64,000 nt of DNA, from NCBI GenBank assembly GCA_040219575.1, contig JAVJSD010000142.1:1-64000 (forward strand), given 5' to 3'. This document shows positions 39,652 to 48,603 of this stretch, one piece after another (the stretch's first letter is position 1; the number at the start of each line of letters is the position of its first letter). The notes under the pieces were generated by a model, which was given only the letters and a program-made list of their open reading frames with translations, ran no database searches and was not told where the DNA came from. The stretch is from JAVJSD01 sp040219575 (GTDB lineage Bacteria > Planctomycetota > Planctomycetia > Pirellulales > Pirellulaceae). Position numbers and translations under genes: made by a program.

Positions 39652-42258
39652 TCAGGCCTTGCTTTGCTTGTTCGAGTACAACGTGATCAGCCAGTCCAGA
39701 AGCCGCAGCCAACCGTCGCGGTCGTGGCGCGTGGTCTGCGTGAAGTCGGTGTCGTCCGCCAGCCGTTCGATGGTCGCCCGAGCCCGCTCGAGCGCCCCGC
39801 GGGCGAGCTCCCACTCGCCCAACTCCCGCTGGCAGCGCGACATTTGCACCAGCGCCTCGACGACCTCGGGGCGGTCGTGAAAGCGATCGGCGGCGGCGCT
39901 GTACGCCGTCAGCGCCTCGTCGAAGCGGTCTTGTTTGAATAAGGCGTCGGCCTTGCCGAAGTAGGCGTTGCGGAGGACGCCCGACTCGATGTCGTTCAGT
40001 TCGCGCCGATCGCTCTCTCGGTTCAGCTGCTCGACGAGCGCGGCGAATCCCTCGGCCGCTTCCGCCAACTCCGCCAGTTCCTCCTGCTCCAGCGCGACGC
40101 GGGTCGCCTCGATGGCCGCCTGCGCGCGGCGACGGCCGGCGTACTCCGCCGCGTGGCGGTGTCCCTCGGCCATCAAGTAGCGGGCCTCGATGGCTTGGGG
40201 CGAATCGGGATAGCGGGTGGCCGCCTCGGTCAGCTTCTCGGCCGCCGCCTGAAACGCGCGGTCGCTGGCCTGGAGCATCTCCAGGCCCTTCCGAGCGCTC
40301 TCGGGGTTCGAGGAGTCGAGTCCCTGTTGTCGGGCCTCCTCCTCCAACAGCATTCCTTCCTGATACAGCACGCGTCCCAGTTCGAACAGCGAATCGCGCC
40401 ACTCGACGCTGCGAGGCGTTAGCGCCTCGTGATGCAGGTTGTCCTCCAGGAGCGATTTGGCCTTCGCCAGATACTCGAGCGCCTGCTTGGCGGTGTCGCC
40501 GCGTTGTTGCTGCACGCGCGCCGCCAGCAACCGCGCCTGATACACGGCAGGATGATTCGCGAAGCGGCGAATACATTCCTCCAGCGGAGGCAGGGCCTTG
40601 TCGGTCTCGTCGAGAGTCAGATACGCTTCCCCCAGAGCCGTCAGCGCGTGCGGGCGACGCGTGTTGGAAACGGTCTCCAGGTAGGTGCTCAGCATCACGA
40701 TGGCGCGGCGAAAATCGTGTCCCTGGAGGAAGTTCGTGGCGCTGTTCCACAACTCGTCGGGATAGTCGCGAGTGGCCTTTCGCATGGTCGCCAGACGGGC
40801 GTAAACGCGACCGGCGCTGCGAAACCGCGCGTAGCCATCGGCCGCCAGCGCCGCGGCCTCATCTCGCGAAGCCTCCGCCGACAGACCCAGCAGCGATTCG
40901 CCCCAGGCATGGTACGCCTCCGCCTCGAGTTGGGCGGAATCGTCGCGGGAAATGAGCGGCGGCAACAACTTGGCGATTTCCACCGCGTCGGCGAAGCGCA
41001 GATCGTCGAGAAACTGCTTGTAGGCCGCTTCCAGTCGCTCCCGCAACGAGTCGAGCGGCGCCCAGGGATTGCGATACGACGTGGGACGACCGACTTGCTC
41101 GAGCGTAATGCGGTACGCCGCGGCCGCCTCGTCATGCTTGCCGAGCAGCTGCTTCACTTCCGCCGCCTCGAGCGCCGCGGCGACTCCTTCCGGCGTTCCG
41201 TCGCGCAGTTTCGCCGTGCGTTCGAATTGTCGCTCCGCCGCGGACAACTCCCCCAAGCGGCGATACGCCACGCCGAGCAGATACTCCGCCTTGGGCGACG
41301 TCTGGTTGCGCGAAGTGTCGGCGCCCTCCGCCAGACGCAGCGACTTCACCGCGGCGGTGTACTTCTCCCGCGCTGAATCCGGATCGTCGCTTTCGGCCAG
41401 GGTTTCGCCCTCGCGCAGCAGCAATTGCCCGATCAGCGCGAGTTTCTCGCTCCGCAAGGGCGACCCATCGGGCACACCATCCAACGACGCCCGCATCGAC
41501 TTCAAATCGTTTTGCGCCAGTTGAATGCGGGCGGTTTCGAGCAACGCCGCCTGCTGGTCGGCGGTCGACAGTTGGGGATCGGCCAGTTGCTCCGCCAGGT
41601 GCGTCAGGGCTTTCTCGTTCTGCGGCGGAAGATCGCGAGCATAGGCGCGGGCCAGCATTCCCTGCAATTGAGCGGCGCGATGCGGATTCAGGTCGAGCGC
41701 CTCCCGCAGGACGAGAATGCTGGGAGCGTATTGCTCACTGCGAAAGAAAGCTTGCCCCAGCATGAAAAGGCCCTCGGCCTTGCGATCGGGTGGAAAGCCG
41801 TACTTGTTCGCTTCCTCCAGATAACGCGACGCGACCAGGAAGAGGTGTCTCTGTTTGCGCGGGTCGACCTCCAATTCGGCGTCCTGCGCGGTGATGGCGC
41901 CGAGGATGAACGGAGGGCCGCCCAATTGCTCGTACGCCGCCGAGCGATCGCCGCTCAGTTTTTCGGCGATCTCGCGGGCGCGGGCGAAGTCCTGCACGTC
42001 GTAGGCTTCCAGCGCCATGGCGAGGGTCAGCTTCTCCTCTTCCCCCTGCATGGCGGAAAGCATGTACCAGACCGCGGCCAAGATCAGCAGCAACCCCAGC
42101 AGACCGCTGCCGCCGATTCCGGCTGCCGCCAGCCGGTGCTCCAGCGCCCATTGCCGCAGGGGCCGCAGCGCCGCCAGCGGAGACAGCAATCGCGCCACCA
42201 GCGACGGCGGCGGCGCGTCGTGCGTGTCGGGAGCGGCTTGGGGAGTTGCGGTGGCCAT
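39652..42258 (-). CDS. Large TPR-repeat membrane protein
   Basis: This 868-residue protein has one transmembrane helix at about 47-68 (GSGLLGLLLILAAVWYML) after a hydrophilic N-terminus, and then repeated TPR helices to the end (KAEGLFMLGQAFFRSEQYAP, then AEYLLGVAYRRLGELSAAER, HALTALGEAYLTLDETDKAL, YFGKADALFKQDRFDEALTA). The soluble part probably faces the periplasm. It starts the minus-strand run that contains the flagellar regulators. A flagellar role is possible but rests on position only. The ATG at 42258 is chosen over an upstream ATG with no extra conserved sequence. Confidence 0.8.
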   Translation of the reverse strand: MATATPQAAPDTHDAPPPSLVARLLSPLAALRPLRQWALEHRLAAAGIGGSGLLGLLLILAAVWYMLSAMQGEEEKLTLAMALEAYDVQDFARAREIAEKLSGDRSAAYEQLGGPPFILGAITAQDAELEVDPRKQRHLFLVASRYLEEANKYGFPPDRKAEGLFMLGQAFFRSEQYAPSILVLREALDLNPHRAAQLQGMLARAYARDLPPQNEKALTHLAEQLADPQLSTADQQAALLETARIQLAQNDLKSMRASLDGVPDGSPLRSEKLALIGQLLLREGETLAESDDPDSAREKYTAAVKSLRLAEGADTSRNQTSPKAEYLLGVAYRRLGELSAAERQFERTAKLRDGTPEGVAAALEAAEVKQLLGKHDEAAAAYRITLEQVGRPTSYRNPWAPLDSLRERLEAAYKQFLDDLRFADAVEIAKLLPPLISRDDSAQLEAEAYHAWGESLLGLSAEASRDEAAALAADGYARFRSAGRVYARLATMRKATRDYPDELWNSATNFLQGHDFRRAIVMLSTYLETVSNTRRPHALTALGEAYLTLDETDKALPPLEECIRRFANHPAVYQARLLAARVQQQRGDTAKQALEYLAKAKSLLEDNLHHEALTPRSVEWRDSLFELGRVLYQEGMLLEEEARQQGLDSSNPESARKGLEMLQASDRAFQAAAEKLTEAATRYPDSPQAIEARYLMAEGHRHAAEYAGRRRAQAAIEATRVALEQEELAELAEAAEGFAALVEQLNRESDRRELNDIESGVLRNAYFGKADALFKQDRFDEALTAYSAAADRFHDRPEVVEALVQMSRCQRELGEWELARGALERARATIERLADDTDFTQTTRHDRDGWLRLLDWLITLYSNKQSKA

Positions 42259-43176
42259 GTCGATCAATGGCGGGCCGCGCACGCTCGCGTGCGGCGGCGG
42301 CCGTTTTGGAACGTCGCGAAAACCGGCCGCCGCAACAGGGCCTGTTCTCGCTGCGACCGCCGACGGGTCGGAAAGATCAACGCCCGTCGGCAGGCGGATC
42401 GAGAGAGGTCGCCCTGGTCCGGCGCCGTGGTGATTCCGGAAAAGCGGGGCGTATGTACCGCAAAGGCCGACTCGCCGTCAATGTGTCTATCCGCTCGCCA
42501 GGCCGGCGCAAACACGCCGTCGTCGTGCGTGGCGCAGTCGATCGAGCGACGGGGAAGTCACCAGTAGTACACGGCCCTACGTACCGCCTTACGTACCCGA
42601 AACCGCGCGAAACCGAGGTGGTCCACAGATTGCCGCAGATTGCCGCAGATGTTCATGCAGCGCCCGCCAGTCGTGCTGATGACCGTTTACCGAATCAAGA
42701 AGAAGAGACCAATTTGGTACTCAAATATCTGTGGAAATCTGCGTCATCTGCGGACTCCCAGCAATGCGCGCGGCGATTGCACAACTCGAACGGTTGCTCG
42801 AAGGGCTTGTGTGTTTGGAGAGGTTTGCGTCGATGCCTGTCTGTCGGTTCTTGGGGGAGGAGTGCTTCAAGGGAGAGGCTCCCTCTGCATGAACCGTCCG
42901 AATTGGGGGGCGCGGCGGCCCGCGGGCGCAGCGGATTTCCAAGATCGCACCGCTTACCGCGAAAGATGCTATGTCGCGCCCACCACGGGCAGGTCGATTG
43001 CGGTTGACCCAATCGGCACAATCGCTATAAATTGAGTCAGGAACCCGTTTTGCGCTAAGCGTGTGGACAAACGTGCCTCACGGCCGGGCGAGTTTCCCAG
43101 CCGAAGGTCTCCTCGGAGTCCGCCGGCGGCATCCTTCCTTCCACCCATCATTCCGCGCCGCGCCGCGATACGACCT
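42259..43176. other. Divergent intergenic region upstream of secA
   Basis: The 918-nt gap separates the TPR gene (minus) from secA (plus). No frame in it looks coding. It holds an inverted pair of CGCAGAT-type repeats (42622-42753). The rest is unstructured by eye; promoters for both genes must lie here. Confidence 0.5.
42622..42753. repeat. Inverted pair of CGCAGAT repeats
   Basis: The left arm (42622-42650) reads TCCACAGATTGCCGCAGAT followed by TGCCGCAGAT. The right arm (42727-42753) reads ATCTGTGG, AAATCTGCG, TCATCTGCGG. They are imperfect complements about 77 nt apart and could form a long hairpin. The type resembles dispersed repeats of the form ATCTGCGTCATCTGCGG known from several genomes. 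Confidence 0.6.
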
Positions 43177-46100
43177 ATGGAACTTCTGGAACGCATCTGG
43201 GACACCCTCGCCTTCGTGTTTGGCGGAGCGCTGCGAGGCTTTGAACGGGCCCTGACGGCCTTGTTCGGTTCGTCGAACGCCCGCTACATCAAACGGCTGC
43301 AAACCAAGATCGACGCCATTCGCGATCTGGAGCCGACCTACGAAAAGATGACCGACGAGGAACTGCGCCAGCAGACGGTGCGGTTCAAGGAGCGGCTGGC
43401 GGCCGGCGAAACGCTCGACGACCTGCTGATCGAGGCCTTCGCCGTTTGCCGCGAAGGAGGCAAACGGTTTCTCGGCATGCGGCACTACGATGTGCAAATG
43501 ATCGGCGGCATCGTGCTGCATAGCGGTTCGATCGCCGAAATGGTCACCGGTGAAGGGAAGACGCTCGTCGCCACGCTGCCCGCCTACCTCAACGCGCTCG
43601 ACGGCAAGGGCGTGCACGTGGTCACCGTCAACGACTACCTGGCCCGTCGCGATATGGAATGGATGGGCCCCTTGTATATGGGGCTGGGACTGACGGTCGG
43701 CAACATTCAGAGCGACATGAAGGTCAGCGACCGGCAGAAGTCCTACGCCTGCGACATCACCTACGGCACCAACAACGAATTCGGCTTCGACTACCTCCGC
43801 GACAACATGCGGATGGCGGCCCGGGGCGACGAGCGGTTTCCCAAGCAGCATCAGCAGTCGCAAGGGCCGTTGCACTACGCCATCATCGACGAGGTCGACA
43901 ACATCCTCATCGACGAGGCCCGCACGCCGCTGATCATCTCCGGCCCGGCCCACGAGGACGTGAAGAAGTACGCCGATGCGGACCGCATCGCCCGGCAGCT
44001 GAAGAAGGAAACGCACTTCGTGGTCAACGAAAAGGACCACAACTGCACGCTCACCGACGAGGGCGTGCGGGAGGCGGAGAAGTTGGCCGGCGTGGAGAGC
44101 TTCTACACGGCCGGCAACATGCAGTGGCCGCACCTGATCGACAACGCGCTCAAGGCCCATTACCTCTACAAGCGCGACGTGAATTACGTGGTCAAAGAGG
44201 GACGGGTGATCATCGTCGACGAATTCACCGGCCGCTTGATGGAGGGCCGGCAGTGGAGCGACGGCCTGCACCAGTCGGTCGAGGCCAAGGAGGGCGTCAA
44301 GATCAAGGAAGAGACGCAGACGCTGGCCACCATCACGCTGCAGAACTTCTTCAAGCTGTACGACAAGATTTGCGGCATGACCGGTACGGCCATGACCGAG
44401 GCCAACGAGTTCTGGAAGATCTACGAACTCGACGTGATCGCCATTCCCACCAACCGCGGCCTGCAGCGGCTCGAGCATCCCGACGTCATCTACCGCACCG
44501 AGCGCGAGAAGTACATCGCGGTCGCCGACGAGATCGAACGGATGACCAAGTGGGATGTGCTCAAAATTCGCGGCGAGGAAGAAGAGTTGTGGGGGTTGAT
44601 CCTCAAGCAGGACGACGACACGCTCACCTTCCAGCGAAAGGGAGGCAAACAGAAGGAGACCATCGAGCGCGGCAAGATCCTCTCCATCGAGCCGCGTGGG
44701 CGTCCCGTGCTGGTCGGCACCGTCTCGATCGAAAAGAGCGAGCGCGTGGCGAAACTGCTGGAGCAGCGGGGCATCAAACACGAGGTGCTCAACGCCAAGT
44801 ACCACAAGCGGGAGGCTGAGATCGTGGCCCAGGCCGGCCGCGAGGGCGCCGTCACCATCGCCACCAACATGGCCGGCCGCGGAACCGACATCGTGCTCGG
44901 CGGCAACGCCGAAACGATGGCCTGGGCCGTGCTGCAGGACAAGTACGAAACGCGGCTCGACGTGCCGCGTGAAGAGTGGGATGCGCTGGTCGAGGAGATC
45001 GAAACACGCGAGAACATGAAGGCCCAGGGCGAGCACGTCAAGGAGATCGGCGGGCTGCACGTCATCGGCACCGAGCGGCACGACGCGCGCCGCATCGACC
45101 TCCAGCTCCGCGGCCGCACCGGCCGGCAGGGCGATCCGGGCAGCAGCCGCTTCTTCCTCTGCCTGGAAGACGATCTGATGCGGATTTTCGCCGGCGAGTG
45201 GGTCAAATCGATCCTCGATCGGCTCGGCATGCAGGAAGGCGAACGGATTGAAAGCCGGATGGTCACCCGGCGGATCGAAGCGGCCCAACGCAAGGTCGAA
45301 GAACGCAACTTTGAGCAGCGCAAGAACCTGCTCGAATACGACGAGGTGATGGACGAGCAACGCAAACGCGTCTACGCCTACCGCCAGCAGATTCTCGAGG
45401 GCGCCAACTGCCGCGATCTGATCCTGACCATGATCAACGAGCAGATCGAGCACTACGTGCAGCAGTTCCTCGATCGCGATTACGGCATCGAGACGTTCGC
45501 CGCCTTCGCGGGCAGCCGCCTCAGCACGCCGCTCGAGCCCCGGGACTTCCGCGGCATGGACTTCGCCGCCGCCGACATGCACGCCAAGGACACCGCCGAG
45601 CGAGCCGCCGAGTCGGACATCCACGGCCAGATTGACGAGTGCCTGCCCGAGGGAGACGAGGAAGACGACGCCTCGGTCGACTGGAACTGGGAGGCGCTGG
45701 CCAAGTTCTCCAACACTCGCTGGAGCCTGAATCTCCGCGACCGCGACCTGAAGAAGATCGGCCGCGACGACGTGGCCGAGTACCTGTACGAACAGGCGCA
45801 TCAAGCGATCAGCACGGTCGACCTGAGCGAAGGCGCGCAGTTGCTCGACGAAGACTACGGCGTCAAAGCCCTCATCGTATGGGTGCACAGCAAGTTCGGC
45901 GTGCAGCTGTCGCTGGAGGAAGTCCGCCAGCTCGAGCCCGAACAGTTCCAACAGCTCGTGTTCGAGCGGGCACGAGACATCTACGATCAGAAGGAATGGG
46001 AGTATCCGGTGATGGCCGGCCTGTACCGGTTCAGCACCACCGGCGCCAGCGGCAGCCGCATCGATCGCGACAAACTGGTGGAGTGGGCTCGCGAGCGGTT

Positions 46101-46878
46101 CGAAGTGGAGCTCGACGTCGAGGCCCTCAAGAGCAAGCAGCGCGACGAGATTCGCGCTCTGCTGGTCGACTACAGCCGGGCCCATCAAAAGCAAGCGTCC
46201 GACGCCCTGGCCGCCGCCAAGGAGAAGGTCGATTCGCTGTTCCGCGGCGAGGGCCGAACCGCCGGCGTCGCCTCCGGCGGCAACGGCGCTCTGTCGTCGT
46301 TTTCGGATTGGCTGCGGACCAATCTGCAGTGCGAAATCCCCGCCGAGGACATCGCCCAGCTCGACCGCCAGCAACTCGAACAGAAGGTCGTCGGCGCCGT
46401 CGAAGACCGCTACCATCCCGAAATGCGGCGCATGGAGCGCGGCGTGCTGCTGTCGATCGTCGACAGCGCCTGGAAGGACCACCTGCTGACGATGGACTAT
46501 CTCCGCAGCGCCGTCAGCCTGAAGGGCTACGCCCAACTCGATCCCAAAGTCGAATACAAACGTGAGGGCATGCGGCTGTTCGACCACATGTGGAACGCCA
46601 TCGGGGAACGGACCACCGACCTCGTCTTCCGCATGGAGCAGCTCGACGAAGGCTTCGTCCGCGACACCTGGGCCGACGCCCGGGCCGTGCACGAGGAAGC
46701 CCAAAGCGCGAGCGAAATGGCGCGGCAGCAGCAAGAGGCGATCGACGCCAGCGGCGGCGACCTCAAGATCGAACCGATCCGCAACCGCAGCAAGCAGGTC
46801 GGCCGCAACGATCCCTGTCCCTGCGGAAGCGGAAAGAAGTACAAGAACTGCTGCCTGCGCAGCAAACGGGCCGTATAG
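43177..46878 (+). CDS. secA: Preprotein translocase ATPase SecA, large form
   Basis: This 1233-residue protein is about 330 residues longer than E. coli SecA. It drives protein export through SecYEG. NBD1 has Walker A in VTGEGKTLVATLPAYLNALD and the DEVDNILIDEARTPLIISG box; NBD2 has RQGDPGSSRFFLCLEDDLMR and GGLHVIGTERHDARRIDLQL. The zinc-binding SEC-C tail is NDPCPCGSGKKYKNCC. Two insertions are seen: about 50 residues at the NBD2 entry (about 455-505) and about 200 in the helical wing/scaffold region (about 770-1075). The ATG at 43177 starts the canonical MELLERIW. Confidence 0.97.
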   Translation: MELLERIWDTLAFVFGGALRGFERALTALFGSSNARYIKRLQTKIDAIRDLEPTYEKMTDEELRQQTVRFKERLAAGETLDDLLIEAFAVCREGGKRFLGMRHYDVQMIGGIVLHSGSIAEMVTGEGKTLVATLPAYLNALDGKGVHVVTVNDYLARRDMEWMGPLYMGLGLTVGNIQSDMKVSDRQKSYACDITYGTNNEFGFDYLRDNMRMAARGDERFPKQHQQSQGPLHYAIIDEVDNILIDEARTPLIISGPAHEDVKKYADADRIARQLKKETHFVVNEKDHNCTLTDEGVREAEKLAGVESFYTAGNMQWPHLIDNALKAHYLYKRDVNYVVKEGRVIIVDEFTGRLMEGRQWSDGLHQSVEAKEGVKIKEETQTLATITLQNFFKLYDKICGMTGTAMTEANEFWKIYELDVIAIPTNRGLQRLEHPDVIYRTEREKYIAVADEIERMTKWDVLKIRGEEEELWGLILKQDDDTLTFQRKGGKQKETIERGKILSIEPRGRPVLVGTVSIEKSERVAKLLEQRGIKHEVLNAKYHKREAEIVAQAGREGAVTIATNMAGRGTDIVLGGNAETMAWAVLQDKYETRLDVPREEWDALVEEIETRENMKAQGEHVKEIGGLHVIGTERHDARRIDLQLRGRTGRQGDPGSSRFFLCLEDDLMRIFAGEWVKSILDRLGMQEGERIESRMVTRRIEAAQRKVEERNFEQRKNLLEYDEVMDEQRKRVYAYRQQILEGANCRDLILTMINEQIEHYVQQFLDRDYGIETFAAFAGSRLSTPLEPRDFRGMDFAAADMHAKDTAERAAESDIHGQIDECLPEGDEEDDASVDWNWEALAKFSNTRWSLNLRDRDLKKIGRDDVAEYLYEQAHQAISTVDLSEGAQLLDEDYGVKALIVWVHSKFGVQLSLEEVRQLEPEQFQQLVFERARDIYDQKEWEYPVMAGLYRFSTTGASGSRIDRDKLVEWARERFEVELDVEALKSKQRDEIRALLVDYSRAHQKQASDALAAAKEKVDSLFRGEGRTAGVASGGNGALSSFSDWLRTNLQCEIPAEDIAQLDRQQLEQKVVGAVEDRYHPEMRRMERGVLLSIVDSAWKDHLLTMDYLRSAVSLKGYAQLDPKVEYKREGMRLFDHMWNAIGERTTDLVFRMEQLDEGFVRDTWADARAVHEEAQSASEMARQQQEAIDASGGDLKIEPIRNRSKQVGRNDPCPCGSGKKYKNCCLRSKRAV

Positions 46879-46917
46879 CCATGGAAGCACAGAAGAGCAA
46901 AACGGACCTAACCCGCT

Positions 46918-47020
46918 ACGACGGACATCCTTGTCGACATCCTTGTCCGTCGTGTCCTAACTGGAAAGTGCGGCCGCGGAAGTGGAGCGCGTGTACGACG
47001 GACGAGGACGTTCGTCGTAC
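46918..47020. repeat. Two hairpins between secA and waaA
   Basis: ACGACGGACA (46918-46927) pairs with TGTCCGTCGT (46944-46953), and GTACGACG (46993-47000) with CGTCGTAC (47013-47020). The loop of the first contains a tandem ACATCCTTGTC. Both share the ACGACGGAC core with the repeats at 22641 and 29913. Confidence 0.65.
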
Positions 47021-47086
47021 GAGTTGATCGCGCAGCGAGAACAAACGGCGTCGCGGAGCGGCGCAGCGAGGGGGAAAGGATTCCCG

Positions 47087-48412
47087 ATGGCGATGCTTCT
47101 CGACTTGGTCTATCTCTTGCTGCTGGCCGCCGTTTCGCCCTGGCTGGTGTGGCGCGCGGTCCGCACGGGACGCTATCGCCAGGGATGGCGGCAGAAACTC
47201 TTCGGACGCACCCCAAGACGCATCGGCGATCACCCGTGCATGTGGTTTCACGCCGTCAGCGTGGGCGAAGTCAACCTGTTGGAGACGCTGCTGGAGCCCC
47301 TCGCCCAGCGTCATCCCGATTGGGACATCTTCATCTCCACCACCACCCGCACCGGCTTCGAACTGGCGCGTCGCAAATACGCCAACTTCCCCGTGTTCTA
47401 CTGTCCGCTCGACTTCAGCTGGGCCGTGTCGCGCGCCGTCCGCCGCGTCCGACCCGACGTGCTGTTGCTGGCCGAGCTTGAACTGTGGCCGAATCTGATT
47501 CGCATCGCGCATCAGCAGGGCGCCAAGGTGGCGGTCGTCAACGGCCGACTCAGCGAACGCAGCTTTCGGGGCTATCGCCGCATCGCTCCGCTGGCCGCCT
47601 GGATGCTCCGGCAAGTCGATCTGATCGCCGCCCAGAATGAAGAGTACGCCGAGCGGTTTCGACAACTCGGCGCGGCGCCCCAAAGCGTGGTGGTCACCGG
47701 ATCGGTCAAGTTCGACGGCGCGCGCAGCGACCGCGATCACGAGGCGGCGGAGCACCTTCGCGAGTTGGTCGGCATCTCGCCCGAGGACCACGTGTTCCTG
47801 GCCGGCAGCACCCAGGCGCCCGAGGAGCAGTGCGCCCTCGACGCCTATCTCCGCCTCCGCGATGAATACCCCCGACTACGGCTGATCCTGGTTCCCCGGC
47901 ATCCCGATCGCTTCGAGGAAGTCGCCGCCCTGTTGGATCGCTCGGGCGTCGCCTGGAGCAAACGAAGTAAAATGCCCCCCGACGCCGCTGGCGAGTCTGA
48001 CGCCGATCAAGCCGCGCGCGTGCTGCTGGTCGACACCGTGGGTGAGTTGGGATCGTGGTGGGCGACCGCCTCGGTTGGTTTCGTCGGCGGCAGTTTGGGC
48101 AACCGCGGCGGACAGAACATGATCGAGCCGGCGGCCTACGGGGTGGCGGTCTCGTTCGGCCCCAATACGCGCAACTTTCGCGACGTGGTCGCCATGCTGC
48201 TGGACCGGGAGGCGGCCGTGGTGGTGCACGACGTGGAGCAAATGACGCAATTCCTGCGACGAACGCTCGACGATCCCGCCTTCGCCGACGCCCTGGGGCG
48301 GCGCGCCCGCGAATTGGTTCAAAGCCAGCAAGGCGCCGCCGAGCGAACGCTGCGGCAGGTGGTGCGGCTGCTATCTCTCGCCAAGCAGTCGCGCGATCGC
48401 GCGGCGGCGTAG
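47087..48412 (+). CDS. waaA: 3-deoxy-D-manno-octulosonic acid transferase (Kdo transferase)
   Basis: This 441-residue membrane-associated glycosyltransferase adds Kdo to lipid A. One N-terminal transmembrane helix (about 5-22) is followed by the KdtA GT-30 signature MWFHAVSVGEVNLLETLLEP, then ISTTTRTGFELARRKY, PLDFSWAVSRAVRRVRPDVL and LAELELWPNLIRIAHQQGA. The C-terminal Rossmann half shows VLLVDTVGELGSWWATASVG, then FVGGSLGNRGGQNMIEPAAY. A GGGGAAAGGA ribosome-binding site precedes the ATG at 47087. The protein supports an LPS-bearing outer membrane in this organism. Confidence 0.94.
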   Translation: MAMLLDLVYLLLLAAVSPWLVWRAVRTGRYRQGWRQKLFGRTPRRIGDHPCMWFHAVSVGEVNLLETLLEPLAQRHPDWDIFISTTTRTGFELARRKYANFPVFYCPLDFSWAVSRAVRRVRPDVLLLAELELWPNLIRIAHQQGAKVAVVNGRLSERSFRGYRRIAPLAAWMLRQVDLIAAQNEEYAERFRQLGAAPQSVVVTGSVKFDGARSDRDHEAAEHLRELVGISPEDHVFLAGSTQAPEEQCALDAYLRLRDEYPRLRLILVPRHPDRFEEVAALLDRSGVAWSKRSKMPPDAAGESDADQAARVLLVDTVGELGSWWATASVGFVGGSLGNRGGQNMIEPAAYGVAVSFGPNTRNFRDVVAMLLDREAAVVVHDVEQMTQFLRRTLDDPAFADALGRRARELVQSQQGAAERTLRQVVRLLSLAKQSRDRAAA

Positions 48413-48603
48413 CGAACAAGCGATCGACTCGTCGCGTCGGCCGAGGCCGCAATACGACAAGATCGTGACGCTCCCTCCGCGGCGTACTCGTCGCGGAGGC
48501 TTCTGCGACAGGGTAGAATGGAACGTCCGAGGCCTTTGGCCCGGCAAGCGTTTCTTTCGTCGCCGCGGGCGCAGCGTCCGCTCCACTATCTCTGAGGATT
48601 CCC

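Noticed and set aside
39191..40750. A 519-codon reading of the FlgN-like frame extending into the TPR gene
   Set aside because: The extra 360 codons are the off-frame of the TPR gene, which has a clear repeat pattern; the FlgN-like protein starts at 39646.
43078..46890. A 1270-codon open frame antisense to secA
   Set aside because: It mirrors the secA codon pattern on the opposite strand. High GC at third positions makes long antisense frames common. It has no recognised domain and the secA protein is unmistakable.
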